A DNA stretch of 64,000 nucleotides from Puffinus mauretanicus. Lineage: Eukaryota > Chordata > Aves > Procellariiformes > Procellariidae. The stretch spans positions 682,001 through 746,000 of the forward strand of contig JAJKFH010002485.1 in assembly GCA_023333565.1 (NCBI GenBank), read 5' to 3'. Below, piece by piece: positions 1 to 11,349 of this stretch. The stretch's first letter is position 1. The number at the start of each line of letters is the position of its first letter. The translations under genes and the position numbers were made by a program. The notes under the pieces were generated by a model, which did not search any database, was not told the DNA's origin, and saw only the letters and a list, made by a program, of their open reading frames with translations.

Positions 1-1770
1 CAAAAGAATAAACTGAATATTCTCCAGATACAAGTTAAATGAAGAGTAACTATGCCTATGATGAAAAAAGAATATGATGCCATTCAGTCTATAATTCTTT
101 GCAGAAATTCTGGTCTTCCAGTTCTCTTTACATATGATAGTATGTTGCATATTGATACATACTTACACATATGTATCTGCAGATACATATATAGGTATTT
201 TAAAAGATGTGACAGAATACAGTGGAAGAGACTGGGGAGTCATTTGTGTATTTACTTTCCACTTTTGGATTCAGAGTCAAAAATATCAAACGGAAATTAT
301 CCAGAGGAGGGAGTTACAGAGATTGTAGAGTGAGAAGTAACCATAGGAGCAAAACCAATATAGACTTGCAAATAAAAATCATACAGGATTCAGGTAGTCA
401 CTTGCTGGAAAGGTACACATTGAGAAAAGAGAGATACTGGAAAGGTTTGTGGCAGTAGATGACCTTTTCACATGTGACTTTGACTTTTCATACCTTCTCC
501 GTACAGGAGAGGGCTTAAGATGAGTAAAATGAATTACAGGGTCAAATTCTTGGAGTCTGGTATAACGATGATATTGGGAAATGTGGGCCTGTTTCTGGTA
601 GTTATGGAATTACTCTGTCTTCTTTAAAGCTGTGAGTCTTGCTAGTTGCAGTTTTTCAGATTTTTTTTTTCTTTTACAGCACCTGGCTGCTCTATAAAAC
701 AACAAGAAGCTGTTTCTCCTAAAAGGTAGCTACTGGAAAAAAAGATTTTTTTTTTCTTATGATGAAGTTTGTTATCTGGCTGAGTAAATCCAAGTGTACA
801 ATGAAAATTTGAAAAGTTAGTCCTAACTACACCAGTATAGGACTTTCTGCAGTAATGTGTTTAAAATTTGAATCCCACAAAGAATCGAAAATAATAAAAG
901 ATTGCTTTTATAGTTCAACCTGAGTGTTGAATTGTTCAAGGCGTCAGTGGTCTGGATTTGAGAAGAACGAAGTCAGAAGAGCAGGAAGAATGAATGACCA
1001 TATAAGAAGATTGATGTTTTCATTCTACTCTTGTCCATACATGAAGAACTCATAGGAGGCCTACATGGGCACAGTCAAGAACAACAAAAGCATGGAAAAA
1101 GGCATGAAAACTACCACAAATTATGAGAGCTTCTATGTGGAGAAATATATAAACTGAATATGCCTCTATTGACTGGATACAGATAAAGGAGTCCAAATTG
1201 AAAATGTAATGGTTTCATGAGAAGGAATATAAAGGAAAAGTAATGCTGCATTCTTCATTAACCAAAATACATTTTATCTATTCAATATTAAGAGGTTAGA
1301 ACAGCAGTAAAAGTAGATATGAAACACATATTTGTAAAAATAGCACTTTATTTAAGGAAATGCATAATCTGTCACCAATATTTAAACAGAAATAGTATTA
1401 AAATATTTTATATTGCTGATCAGTTGTTTTGAGAATAAAACCATTTAACTGATACTGGCTTGGGTTTTTTGAAGAGTAACACTAGCAGATCCTTAAAATA
1501 TATTTTTGTAACTTGATTTTTCTAATAATTTTGAAAGGACTACTTACAGTAATTATGAGTGAAAATAATTTTCTGCTTAGTAAATACAAATTTTTGTTGA
1601 GCAATTAAAATACAAGTCATCAGAAGCCTTTGACGCTGTATTATCTTTCTGAAGACTCACAAATACGTAACTTTACCACTGGCTGAATTCAGCATGAGTC
1701 CAGGAGTACTAATGCAGGTCAAGTCAAGATGATCTTGGAGCTCCAATGCAGAGGAGTGATCTCAAGTAAT
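1..1770. other. AT-rich DNA without a recognisable gene
   Basis: Both strands lack any ORF above about 93 codons, and none resembles a known family. There are short T-runs near 660 and 745. I recognise no transposon, RNA gene or CpG cluster. It reads as ordinary avian intergenic or intronic sequence. Confidence 0.6.
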
Positions 1771-2570
1771 TACTTCTATACAGAACTAAAGATTTTACAT
1801 TTCTCCACCCTCCTCACTGTACTGGTTTTAGTGCAGTTTAGCAAAAATAGGGATAGAAGTGGGTGTAGTGATAGACAGAGGTAGCAGAACCAGTGAAGGC
1901 GGTGATGCCCCTGCTGTCCCTCAGGTGGCTCTGAGTGTGTCAGCTGGTTCTGTGAGGGCTTCGTTGGTTCGGCCATCTGAGGTACCGCCCCAAGCTGCTG
2001 ACAGCAAACAGCAGAGCAGCAGAGCAGCACCAGATTATGCAGCTGTGCCATATCAGAGCTGACCTTGAACACAGGTAGCTAAATCCCTAGGAGGAAGAGG
2101 AAAAGAGGTTACAGGGGGGTATTGAAGAAAAAAAGATGGTTACGAGCTGATTAGGGCAGTCGGAGCCTGTTAGTAGCCTGAGGTCCTTGGCGGTCGTGCA
2201 GTGGCACCTTGGAGCCCCTGTCAGCATCACTGAGAATAAGTGATCTGTAATGAGTGGAAACGTCTCACCTACTGCCGAGTGCCTACGGGCCCTATGGCAG
2301 CACAATTTCCCCGTGCAGTTTTGTGCTTTTAATGCGACAGGTGTTAATCCAAACATCCAATACACTCTGCAGAGAGTCACCTCAAGCCTGCTAATAGGGA
2401 AACCGCAAGGTGAGAAGGCTTTAGTCGTTCCTGTTAAGAGCTTGTGGGCAGGGTGAGAAGGCTTTAGTTGTTCCTGTTAAGAGCTTGTGGGCCTTATTCT
2501 TTGGAAGGAGGAGTACTCACCCGCAGTAAATTGAGGGGGTGGGTGGTGTTTTTTTTTTTTTAGGTCCTTT
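1771..2570. other. GC-richer unclassified block
   Basis: This block is visibly richer in G, C and CpG than its flanks (for example around 1965-2000 and 2150-2300). Short overlapping ORFs of 67-98 codons occur on both strands, and none has a recognisable domain. It contains a 43-bp tandem duplication, listed separately. It could be an old LTR or other retroelement fragment, a weak CpG-containing regulatory element, or unique sequence. I see no TG...CA ends with target-site duplications that would settle it. Confidence 0.4.
2409..2493. repeat. Two-copy 43-bp tandem duplication
   Basis: Two copies of a segment beginning GGTGAGAAGGCTTTAGT lie head to tail with a period of 43 bp (GTGAG at 2410 and again at 2453). 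They differ at one clear position, CGTT versus TGTT, which is a CpG to TpG change. That suggests a fairly recent local duplication followed by CpG decay. Confidence 0.9.
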
Positions 2571-3626
2571 TCAATAAGACATTGAACAATAGTTCAGTGT
2601 GAAAAACACTTTGCAAGGTTGAGAGATGCATTCTTTGTACAGTCTAAGAGGGTTCAAATTCATATATAGCACTGCCCAGAAGACTGTAGGAACCTCAAGG
2701 CTATAAGGCAAGGGGCATGCTTCGTTCCTCTGGGTGAATCTGTCTCACTGAAAATAATTCAGGATTCACGGAGCGTGGCCCCGTAAGCATTGGTCTAGGA
2801 TGGGGAAAAGTTAGGCTTTACTTCCTCTAGTTGATATATTTATTTACCAATTACTAAGCTACATAGTAACTGAGGATAAATAGTGCTATAAATTTGGGAA
2901 CATTAGCCAAAGTGCATCAAAGAACGAGCAGCAAAGAGATTTAAACCAAACATAACACTGCCAAAGGAGACCCATGGGTGCACAAGTGTAGGCTCTTTGT
3001 GTTTACACAACAGGCAGAAAGGGTTCCTCAGACTGTCCCATCAACAAGTCCCACTATCTAAAGAGTTAGCTTTATTAACACAGGAAGAAAAAGACACGGT
3101 TTTAGAGTTTGGGAACCTTTCATATCTTCTGCTGCACTTACACTTCTTAAAGATGGTCTGTTCCTTCTGCCTGATTTAGCTGCAGGAGAACCAAAATGGG
3201 TTGCTTATCATGGCTGCTTTTTATGGCTGTGAGAGGAGGGAAATTTGAGACCGACAGTTACATTTGTGTGTCAATGTGTAAGGGCTGACGTGGGTAGCTG
3301 TATAAACTCCACTGTAGGCGGTGGAGGTCTGGTCAGTGCAGTCACTGGGGCCTCTAGCACCAATATCTGACCAGCCTAGACCAGAAGCTTGATTCAGTTG
3401 TCCAGACATCCACTGGCACTTGCATGCCCTAAGGCACCCAGAGCACCCATTAGGGGTGCCAGACATGACACCAAGTGAAGGTTATGATCGGTTGGTTTGT
3501 TGCAAACAGTCACTTGGACAAAGAGACCATTCAGAGATGGAGACTGTCATTTCATTGATCTGTCCTGATTTGTCACAGACATTGGAAGGTGAAAAGCTGT
3601 TTCCCATTTCCTCTTCATTTTCTGTG
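2571..3626. other. Unclassified sequence between the GC-rich block and a CR1
   Basis: No gene is seen. The stretch 3260-3480 is less AT-rich, contains TGTATAAAC at about 3299 and could be an aged LTR or other retroelement remnant. I cannot define its ends, and the ORFs through it (81 codons minus, 70 codons plus) match nothing I know. Confidence 0.4.
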
Positions 3627-3730
3627 TCATAGAATCATAGAATAGTTTGGGTTGGAAGGAACCTTTAAAGGTCATCTAGTCCAACTCCCCTGCCATGGGC
3701 AGGGACTTCTTCAACTAGATCATGTTGTCC
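3627..3730 (-). mobile_element. CR1 LINE 3' end fragment
   Basis: The segment begins with the paired octamers TCATAGAA-TCATAGAA and continues through the typical CR1 3' untranslated region (GTTTGGGTTGGAAGGAACC, then GGTCATCTAGTCCAACTCCC, then CATGGGCAGGG). On the plus strand this is the reverse complement of the CR1 tail (ATTCTATGA repeats), so the element lies on the minus strand. It is a 5'-truncated, roughly 100-bp insertion, the commonest CR1 form in birds. Confidence 0.95.
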
Positions 3731-5548
3731 TCCTTTTTAGTTTAGATGAAAATCTTTGTTAGCAAAGTTTCCTTACCTCGTAATGAAAAGTGATACCCTT
3801 TGGATTTTGCCGCAGAAGTAAACACTACAAGAAACAGTTCTTGTTCTGATTCAGTCTAGAATTACGGACTTGACTAATCTGTAGTTGTTAACCCTAAAAT
3901 GTCTTATTTTGCTGAGGAGTACTGTTATTTTACAAGAAGCTTTTATAAGGTTCTTGGAATTTCATTTTCTTTTTTTCTGCACCTTGAGCATTAATCAAGA
4001 TCAGATTTTAAATGAAGATACTTCGTTATCTGGAAATGATTCAAGCAGTCATCTGTAGTATTTCTCGTGCTTCAGCAAATGCCTCAGAAGCCAGGTAGCT
4101 TCTCAAGGGAACAACTTTGATTTCCAGAGTGAAGGGGAACATAAAAGTTAATGCAAACAGATTTCTTTAATACCAAGATCACCTTAGTTTAGAATCGCTT
4201 GGCTGGTCTGACTTTGACACTAATAGCCTCAAACTTGCCACTTCTAGATTTTATTTCAAAGCCCTCTTGGCAGTACAAGGGCACATTTAGCGAGAACAGG
4301 CTTTGTCCATTAAACCTGAAACATCTTATGCTGTATTTAAAGCTCATTTGGAATACTTCAGTCTCTCAGAAGTTTGTGTTATTGAAATAAACTGTTAATG
4401 CAATGTCCTCCTTAAAGTGTCACAGCAAAGAATTGTTTCAAAGCAATTTTTGCCACTTGTCATTCACAGCATTCCAGTGTGCATTAAAACTTAATGGAGT
4501 TAACACGCAGTCATAAAAAAAAGGCAAATAGATTTTTGAAGTATGATTGCCATATTCCCAACATTGCATCTATTGCATTTTAATTGGCTTCTTATTCCTC
4601 TCAGTTCTCAAAGGTAGGTATGTTCAACACTCTCAAAATAGGTCGGTCTGGTCTTAAGAGGAGTGCCGTATCATGGCTGTTAGCAGAGTGGCTAGTGCTG
4701 TACTGGAGCAGGGATCTTGAAGGTGATAAATGGGTAAATGTGAATGTAGAAAAACAGGCCCATTCAAGACACCTTCTTATAAATGGTCTAAAAATATTCT
4801 GTGTTCACGCATATACTTGATATGTAGCTGTGAGTTCTTGTTTTTAGTAAGCCTAAGCGATTTGTAACACCGCAGAATTGGTGGCCTGCAATTAGCTGGA
4901 GCAGAGATTTCCGTTTTGCTGAGTTGCGGAACAAAATCACTTTGCGCAGAGAGCAGCCAGCAAAGTGCAATGGATTTGATCACCGCGGGCCTGATTTCAA
5001 TTGTTCTCAACAGATTTCTTTATACATGTTTTTTCCAAATCCCTCACTGCTGCCAGTTTGTCCTAAGAAGGCGAAGGTGGAGTAAAAGGAAAACAAATGG
5101 AAAAAAGTTAGGGATAGAAGCACAGATAGTATTTTTACTAGATTGAGATTACTGGTTTTCTTTCCAGGATCTGCCTCTCCTTTAGGCTGTTTCTTGAATA
5201 GTCAGAATTAATATTGAATGCCCTGGGACTCACTTTCGTCAGCAGCTCAGGACTCCAAAGCACTTACTTTTTATCACAGACTCAGTTCAAAATCCATTGC
5301 TCACATTCCTTTACTTAGACACAGAGCAAACAGAAAGCATCACTCTCTGTGCTGGTAATTAAATGGTGTATGCAGAGGTCCACCTTTCCAGCCGTCTGGG
5401 CCACAGAATACAAAATACAGCTCCAATTTATAGATGCTCCTAATACATTGTATCGTTTATCTCCCATCATGCATTTTAATTGCTTATTTGGTGTAAGTGT
5501 CGAGCACACACACGAACTGTAGTCCTTAACGATGCCACAGATTCAGTT
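3731..5548. other. AT-rich DNA, no recognisable gene
   Basis: I recognise no coding gene or transposon. Around 4850-5000 there is a run of less repetitive sequence with several CpGs (TTGCGG, TTGCGC, ACCGCGG) in otherwise AT-rich DNA. It looks like unique, possibly constrained noncoding sequence, but conservation cannot be judged from one genome. A microexon-like signal at 4605-4613 is listed separately. Confidence 0.5.
4605..4613 (+). other. Candidate 9-nt microexon (splice-like signals only)
   Basis: The nine bases TTCTCAAAG lie between a good 3' splice site (GGCTTCTTATTCCTCTCAG ending at 4604, with no upstream AG back to about 4541) and a donor-like AAG|GTAGGT. The length is a multiple of three and contains no stop in any phase (Phe-Ser-Lys in phase 0). 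The signals are seen directly. That this is an exon is inference, since such pairs also arise by chance. Confidence 0.15.
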
Positions 5549-6045
5549 CACAGAATCACAGAATGGCTGAGGCTGGAAGGGACCTTTGGAGACCATCTTG
5601 TCCAATGCCCCCCTGCTCAAGGTGGCCACCGGTTGTCCGGGACCATGTCCATTGCTCTCCCCTCATCTACTGAGCCATCGTAGAAAGCTGTCAGGTTGGT
5701 CAGACGTGATTTCCTCTTTGTAAATCCATGCTGACTACTCCCAAGCACCATCTTAAAATATTTGGAAAAGATTTCCAGGATTATTTTCTCTATCACATTC
5801 CCTACAATCAAGGTGGGGCTGATTGGTCCTCGTTTCCTGGATCCTTTTTCTTGCCATTCTTAAAGATAGGGATGACATATGCTTTCTTCCAGTCCTCAGG
5901 AACCTTGCCCAATCACCACGACCTTTCAAAGCTAATTGAGAGTGGCCTTGCAATGACACCAGACAGCTCCCTCAGTACTTGTGGGTGCATGCCATCAGGT
6001 CCCACGGACTGGTGTTTATCATACAACATCTCTTGGAATGCCATG
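5549..6045 (-). mobile_element. CR1 LINE fragment: 3' end joined to reverse-transcriptase segment
   Basis: Positions 5549-5650 are a CR1 3' end read in reverse (CACAGAATCACAGAATGG, then GGCTGGAAGGGACCTTTGG). From about 5690 the minus strand encodes recognisable CR1 reverse-transcriptase fragments. One is GSSQHGFTKRKSRLTNLTAFYD-like text, split here as SSQHGFTKRK and LTNLTAFYD. Farther upstream in the element are a degraded GNVPEDW...FKNGKK-like stretch and a MHP-QVLREL-like stretch near 5960-6000. The catalytic core between them and the tail is missing, so the copy has an internal deletion as well as stops and frameshifts. The 5' limit is uncertain and may extend toward 6320. Confidence 0.9.
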
Positions 6046-8939
6046 TAAGGACATTTTGTCATCTACATATCCCCCTCAGACAATACCACGGGCGTTCTGC
6101 ATACACCTCTGCTAGTCCTTTGATGGTTTATAGACATCCTCTTACAGGGAACTTCATAGTAGTTTGTCAGCTATATTCCAAGCATCCCATCATTTCAGTT
6201 GCACAGCGATAGTATTCATGGTTCCCATTCTTCGGGCATGCTGTTTTGCTTCTTGGCCTACACAGTGATCCATCAGCTTTGGGGATCTCCTTCCACTTCC
6301 TTGGACAAAGTGAGCGAACAGGTTCCAGCTAAAATTTGCCAACACTTTTTTGTGCTATAAGCATTCAAGCAAGCCCAGCATCATCATGAAGTGGGCGAGG
6401 GTCTATTTTAAAACGCTGAGACTTCGGTGGGCTCTGAATATTCTGAGAAAAAAACCTAGTACATACTGAAGACTGCAATACCCTATATTTCCTAGACTGA
6501 CCTAACATCACTCTTGGCACTCACCACATTGACGAGTACAATAAAACAAATTCATTCAAATAAATGCACAGTTAGGAAACAAGCTATTAGATTTAGAAAC
6601 AGATAGCAAATCCTGCAATAATAGAATGCCTCTTATTAGTGTAGCCACAGGTGTTTCCCTGTGTTTTATCCAGATAACAGACTGTGAAGTCGTGCTGACT
6701 AGCAGTATGATTCAGCCAAGCAGCCAGCAGACCTGAATCCAACTCTCAGGAAAGCCAATCGCTCCAGGTGCTGTTTTCCACACAGCAATAATTACTTGCA
6801 GCCAAGCTCTTCCTTATTTCCTCCACCTGAGGAGAGATGCACCTTCTGAAGTATCCTGAAATGTTAACCTCGATAATCAGACAAAGGTATTGACTTATAA
6901 TTTTAATCTTGTCAATTTGTTGCTCAGTTTAGAGGACAGTGGTGTCTAGGCTTAGGCAGTGCCCCGTGACAGCTCCTAAATATGCTGGGTTTTGTGATAG
7001 CACTGCTTAAACATAATAATGGTTTTCTACTTGTGGCAAATATGCTTGCTGAGAAGCTGTAACAAAAAAGAAATGTCTCTTTGTACTTTCCAATAATTAA
7101 GTAATGAGCTAAAGAGCCAGATACTGGCCTGATTTGTACTGGTGTGACTCCGCCAAATCCAGGCCACTCTGGATTTAAGTGCGGGGAAGTGCGACAGAAT
7201 CTGGGCTGAGACTATCTAGAAACGGAGCATCCCACCCACCATGTCAGATTGCATCAGTTCTGTGTAAGCACGATGTGTACACAAGGAGACTGTAGCTACG
7301 TTCTTAGACAAGTAGCTGAAGAATGCGTCTGTCATGTTGCTTTAGGTATCACTTTAATTTGTTGGAGCTCACCTCCCTGTTGGCATTCACTGTGCCATTG
7401 CTTAACACCTTGGAAGGCCCTGCCACTCTCTAATCTGATAAGTAGTAATTTGATAAAACAAGTATTACAAATGTTAATAATGGACTTGTTTTATATTGCC
7501 TTTCTTTTCTGTTGGATCAAAGCAACATAAAGAGCAATTCATACGTAGAGATGGGGGGACAAAGAGGACAAAAGAAAACTAAAAAAAAAAACCCCACCAG
7601 AAAGCCCTGACTTGGCTGGATATAGCAACAAAAATAAGCAACTGATTTAGCCTGTTTATTATGTGAAAATTAGCAATAGCCTTGTCATATGTTAGCCATT
7701 ATGTACATGTGTATATTTTAAATTAATTTGGGAGAACTGTGCGTAAGCACAGCATGACTAACACCTTCTTTCTCTCCCGGAGACAACGTGCAATATAGGA
7801 AGGGTCGCACAGCCATTTCACAAAAGCATTCTTGGCTTTCTGCTGCAACTTGCTGCTTCCTGACAGGCAGGAAAAGCCAAGGAAAAAGTAAATACAGAAG
7901 CCAGAGCTGACGATAGGATGGAAATCCATGTTATGCCGTTTTCACGTTCTATGTATGGTTCCCCATGTTATGCTGGATTCCTTCTAGTGTACTTCCACAC
8001 AGGCACAGAAAAACCTAGATTCTCCATTTCGTGCCTTTAAGACGACTTCTGGCAAAGACACACCGGTGATTTCTTAGATGGAGCAAGGATGATTCAGGAA
8101 GGGAAAAAGAGGAGAAAGACGCTCTCCTGTGCTTTTTGCATTTTCAAATTAAAAATTGCATAGAAAGTTTTAAAACATAAATGAGAGCTGTAAAATGAGA
8201 GCTGTATTTTTTAAAATCAAAGCAAAACCAGCCACATTTGGAAATTTCCCATAAAAACACCAAATAAGAATTTTTTACTTTCCATTTCCAAGAAAAATAT
8301 TTTTGCCAGCTTTGCTGTTTTCGGTTCACATACCTGCTTTTTTCAGTCTGTCATCCTAGGTTTTTCAACATTCCCCAATGAGCTCGTGTTCTCTGTAAGT
8401 GCTTATTATCAGAGCCAAGTGCATGTTGCAATCCAGATAATTCACTTCACCACTGTGTTGCTTTTTTGTTTGTAAATTAGACATGCATATTTATAATGCA
8501 ATGAAACCTCAGGCTGAGGTCACTGGATGGAAGAAGTATTTATTTGTCTCATGGGTTTGAATGGAAGAGTATGTTCTTGGTAATAGTTGTCATGTGATGA
8601 ATTTGGGGATGAGTATGTGACAGGAGGGAGTACATCCTGAGTTCTGATCCTGCCTTGAGAACAGACACGTTGTGTGATGTTGAGTAAATCAATTTTCTGC
8701 CAGAGTTTCCCTTCAGCCATAGACAGCTAGTAATATTTCATCCTTAGCTGGTCATGCAGTGACCAACATTGACAACAGAAAGCTCCAGGAAGAATTAACA
8801 TTGGCGTTAGTGGTAAACTGCTCTTTGAGCTGCTTGGTATTTTCTGGGTGTTGAAATGAGAAAGTAAAAACACTATAAAAACCTTTGCAAGTGTGTTAGT
8901 GCCCAGACAGGAACACTGCCATCCCCCAGGCTTTGGATC
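6046..8939. other. AT-rich DNA, no recognisable gene
   Basis: The first part (6046-6320) may still be a heavily decayed part of the adjacent CR1, but I cannot align it by eye. The remainder contains short ORFs only (93 codons at most), one palindromic remnant at 7114-7208 and an A-run at about 7580. No RNA gene is seen. Confidence 0.5.
7114..7208. repeat. Short element with imperfect inverted ends (ancient MITE-like remnant?)
   Basis: The left end GCCAGATACTGGCCTGAT and the right end CAGAATCTGGGCTGA are imperfect inverted repeats about 70 bp apart. The interior has the TACTGGTGTGACTCC wording seen in old palindromic repeats shared by reptiles and birds. This fits an ancient nonautonomous DNA transposon or SINE remnant. 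The family assignment is from memory and weak. Confidence 0.35.
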
Positions 8940-10186
8940 ATGCTCCTTCCCAACATTCATGATGAAAGCTGGGAGGAAAAAGTGATTGGGAAGAGTCAGC
9001 ATGAGTTTACCAACTGCCTGACCAACCTGATTGTCCTCTATGATAAAATGTCTGGATGCAAGGACAGCAGCTTGACTTTAGCAAGGCTTTTAACACTGTG
9101 TTTCACAATGTTCTTATATCCAAGGTAAGATACTACAATTTGGATGAGTGGACAACTAGACAGGTAAAAAATTGGTTGGATTATGAAGCTCAGATGGTAG
9201 TATTTAATGGTTCATGCTTTACCTGGGAGCCAGTAACAAGTGGAGTACCTCAGCGGTCTATCCTGGGACCTCTCCTGTTGAACATCTTTAACAATGACCT
9301 GCAGGAGGTGATGCATTGCTTGCTCCTCAAGTTTGCGGGTAACCCCAAATGGGGGGACCAGTCGATATGCTCAAGGGCAGAGCTGTCATCCAGTTGGATC
9401 TGCACAGGGTGTAGGAATGGGCCAGCAGAAATCTTTACAAAATTCAGCAGCTTCAAATGTCAAGTCCTGCACCTGGGAAGGAAGAACCCTGTGCAAGAAT
9501 ACAGGCAGAGTGGTGGAGGAGCAGCTCTGTGGAAAAGGACTTGGGGGGCCAGGTGGACATAAGACAGCAGCATGGACTGTATGCAAAGGCCAACAACATC
9601 CTAGGCTGCAGTAGCAGCAGGCTGAGAGGAGTGACAATCTTCCTCTACTCAGCATTTATTAGACCCCCCCAGCTGCATCCAGTTTTGGGACCCCAGCGTA
9701 GGAGGGACATGGATAAACTGGAGTGAGTTCAGCAAAGGGTGTGAAAATGGTTGGGGACTGGACCTCTTGCCCTGTTAGGAGAGGCTGAGGGAATGGGGCT
9801 TGTTCAGCATGGGGGAAAGAGGGCTTCGTGGGACCTTCTGATAGCTATGCAGCTAGTGAAGACAGCAGCCTTCTGATACCCACGAGGAGGTCATAGAGAA
9901 GATGGAGCCAGGCTCAGTGGTGCAGGGTAGGGGGACAGGAGGCAACTGTCATAGGCTGAAAGAAGACAGTGTATCACTGATGCTTTTTCACTATGAAGAC
10001 GGCCAAGCAGTGCAGCAGGTTTCCCATAGGGCTGTGCAATCTCCTGTCTTGCAGGACTTCAAGACCTGAGTGGATGAAGCCCTGGACAGACTGCTCTTAC
10101 CCCTTAGCTGGCCCTGCCTTGAGCAGGGGGTTGGATTAGAGCACTAGACCTCCCGAGCTCCCTTGATACCATAGATCTGTAATGAA
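8940..10186 (+). mobile_element. Degenerate CR1 LINE, RT to 3' end
   Basis: Plus-strand reading frames carry the CR1 reverse-transcriptase order. First comes SQHEFTNCLTNLIVLYD at about 8998, then LDFSKAFNTVFHN near 9070, then GVPQRSILGPLLLNIF near 9245. After that comes KFAGNPKWG at 9329-9355, where the family carries F-A-D-D; both catalytic aspartates are lost (9338-9343). A decayed 3' region follows, with GACTTCAAGACC-GAGTGGATG, CCTTGAGCAGGGGGTTGGA and a damaged tail near 10165-10186. Frames break several times (8940, 9056 and 9457 starts lie in different frames). This is a 5'-truncated, inactive copy; roughly 1.2 kb remains of a full-length element of about 4.5 kb. Confidence 0.95.
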
Positions 10187-10332
10187 AAGCTTCCACCAAA
10201 CGGTGTGCCGCCCACTCCCTCCTGCCTCGTGTCAAGTCCACGAAAGGAAAACTTGACATTTTGTGGAGGAAAAAAAACCACACTGCCAGCTCCCCGCGTC
10301 CTCCAGCTGCGTTTCAGGAAAGGAGAGGGTGC

Positions 10333-10908
10333 TGTCGTGGTTTAACTTGGCAGCAGCCAAATACCACGCAGCCGCTCGCTCACCCCCCCGCCGGGTGGGA
10401 TGGGGGAGAGAATCAGAAGGGTAAAAGTGAGAAAAACTCGTGGGTTGAGATTAAAGACAGTTTAATAGGGAAAGCAAAAGCCGCGCACGCAAGCAAAGCA
10501 AAACAAGGAATTCATTCACTGCTTCCCATCGGCAGGCAGGTGTTCAGCCATCGCCAGGAAAGCAGGGCTCCATCACGCGTAACGGTTACTTGGGAAGACA
10601 AACGCCATCACTCCGAACGCCCCCCCTCCTTCTTCTTCACCCAGCCTTATATGCTGAGCATGATGTCATATGGTATGGAATAGCCTATTGGCCAGCTGGG
10701 CCAGCTGTCCTGGCCACGCTCCCTCCCAGCCCCCTGCACATCTGGCAGGGCATGGGAAGATGAAAAGTCCTTGACTAGCGTAAACAATACCTAGCAACAA
10801 CCAAAACATCAGTGTGCCATCAACATTATTCTCACACTACATCCAAAACACAGCACTATACCAGTTAATAGGAAGAAAATCAACTCCATCCCAGCCAAAA
10901 CCAGGACA
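10333..10908 (-). mobile_element. Solo LTR of an endogenous retrovirus (family A, copy 1)
   Basis: The block runs from TGTCGTGGTTTAAC to CCAAAACCAGGACA and is flanked on both sides by the perfect 5-bp duplication GGTGC (10328-10332 and 10909-10913). It is the reverse-orientation homologue of the LTR at 51070-51647, with long stretches of identity. Read on the minus strand it has a TATAAG box (plus-strand CTTATA, 10646-10651) and an ATTAAA poly(A) signal (plus-strand TTTAAT, 10461-10466). No internal retroviral sequence adjoins it, so it is a solo LTR left by LTR-LTR recombination. A 5-bp duplication is compatible with ERVL- or ERVK-like integration. From memory the sequence belongs to an ERVL-like family widespread in neoavian birds. 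Confidence 0.95.
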
Positions 10909-11164
10909 GGTGCATTCAGCATTTCAGGACTTTTCTGGATGAAAACTGCTGCCTGAGAGCGAAGCAGACCATGCGTCAGAGAGTTTAACAGTTTCCCCTC
11001 TACTTTCGAAAAGTTTGAGTCTCCTCTGATCCCTCGATACCCTTATCACGGGCACCTCAGCCTCCGCGACAGCGCCTTGAATTATTCATGATATTGACAA
11101 TCACAGAAATTAACGTTCCCTCAGCAAAAGCTCCAAAAGACCGTACTGCAGCACCGTGATAATA
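10909..11164. other. Unique flank between solo LTR and CpG island
   Basis: No ORF or repeat is seen here. It has moderate CpG content (CTCCGCGACAGCG near 11061) and AT-rich patches such as GAATTATTCATGATATTGAC. It could be the shore of the CpG island or a promoter-proximal element. Confidence 0.4.
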
Positions 11165-11286
11165 ATGATCAAAGATTAAGCGAGATTACCGGCGGCGCCC
11201 TCAGCCGCCCCGCAGCGCTCCCCCCCCCGGCCCCCGGCCCCCGGCCCCGGCCAGGCCGGCAGGAGCGCGATGCCGGCGGCCGCCCG

Positions 11287-11299
11287 CCAGGGGGCGCTG
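11287..11299 (+). promoter_or_regulatory. CTCF-like binding site
   Basis: The bases CCAGGGGGCGCTG, preceded by GCCCG, match the core of the vertebrate CTCF motif (C-C-A-S-Y-A-G-R-K-G-G-C style, best form CCACCAGGGGGCGCT) at almost every informative position. It sits inside the CpG island just upstream of the minisatellite. Motif strength is seen in the sequence; occupancy is inference and could be blocked by CpG methylation. Confidence 0.7.
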
Positions 11300-11349
11300 C
11301 CGACTCGGCGTTGGCGCCGCGGCTGCCGCCAGCGGAAAGCGGCCGAGGT

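Noticed and set aside
8940..9726. Functional reverse-transcriptase gene
   Set aside because: It is a CR1 relic with broken frames and the F-A-D-D active site changed to F-A-G-N.
10261..10683. 140-codon plus-strand ORF
   Set aside because: It crosses the boundary of a solo LTR and reads mostly antisense LTR sequence.
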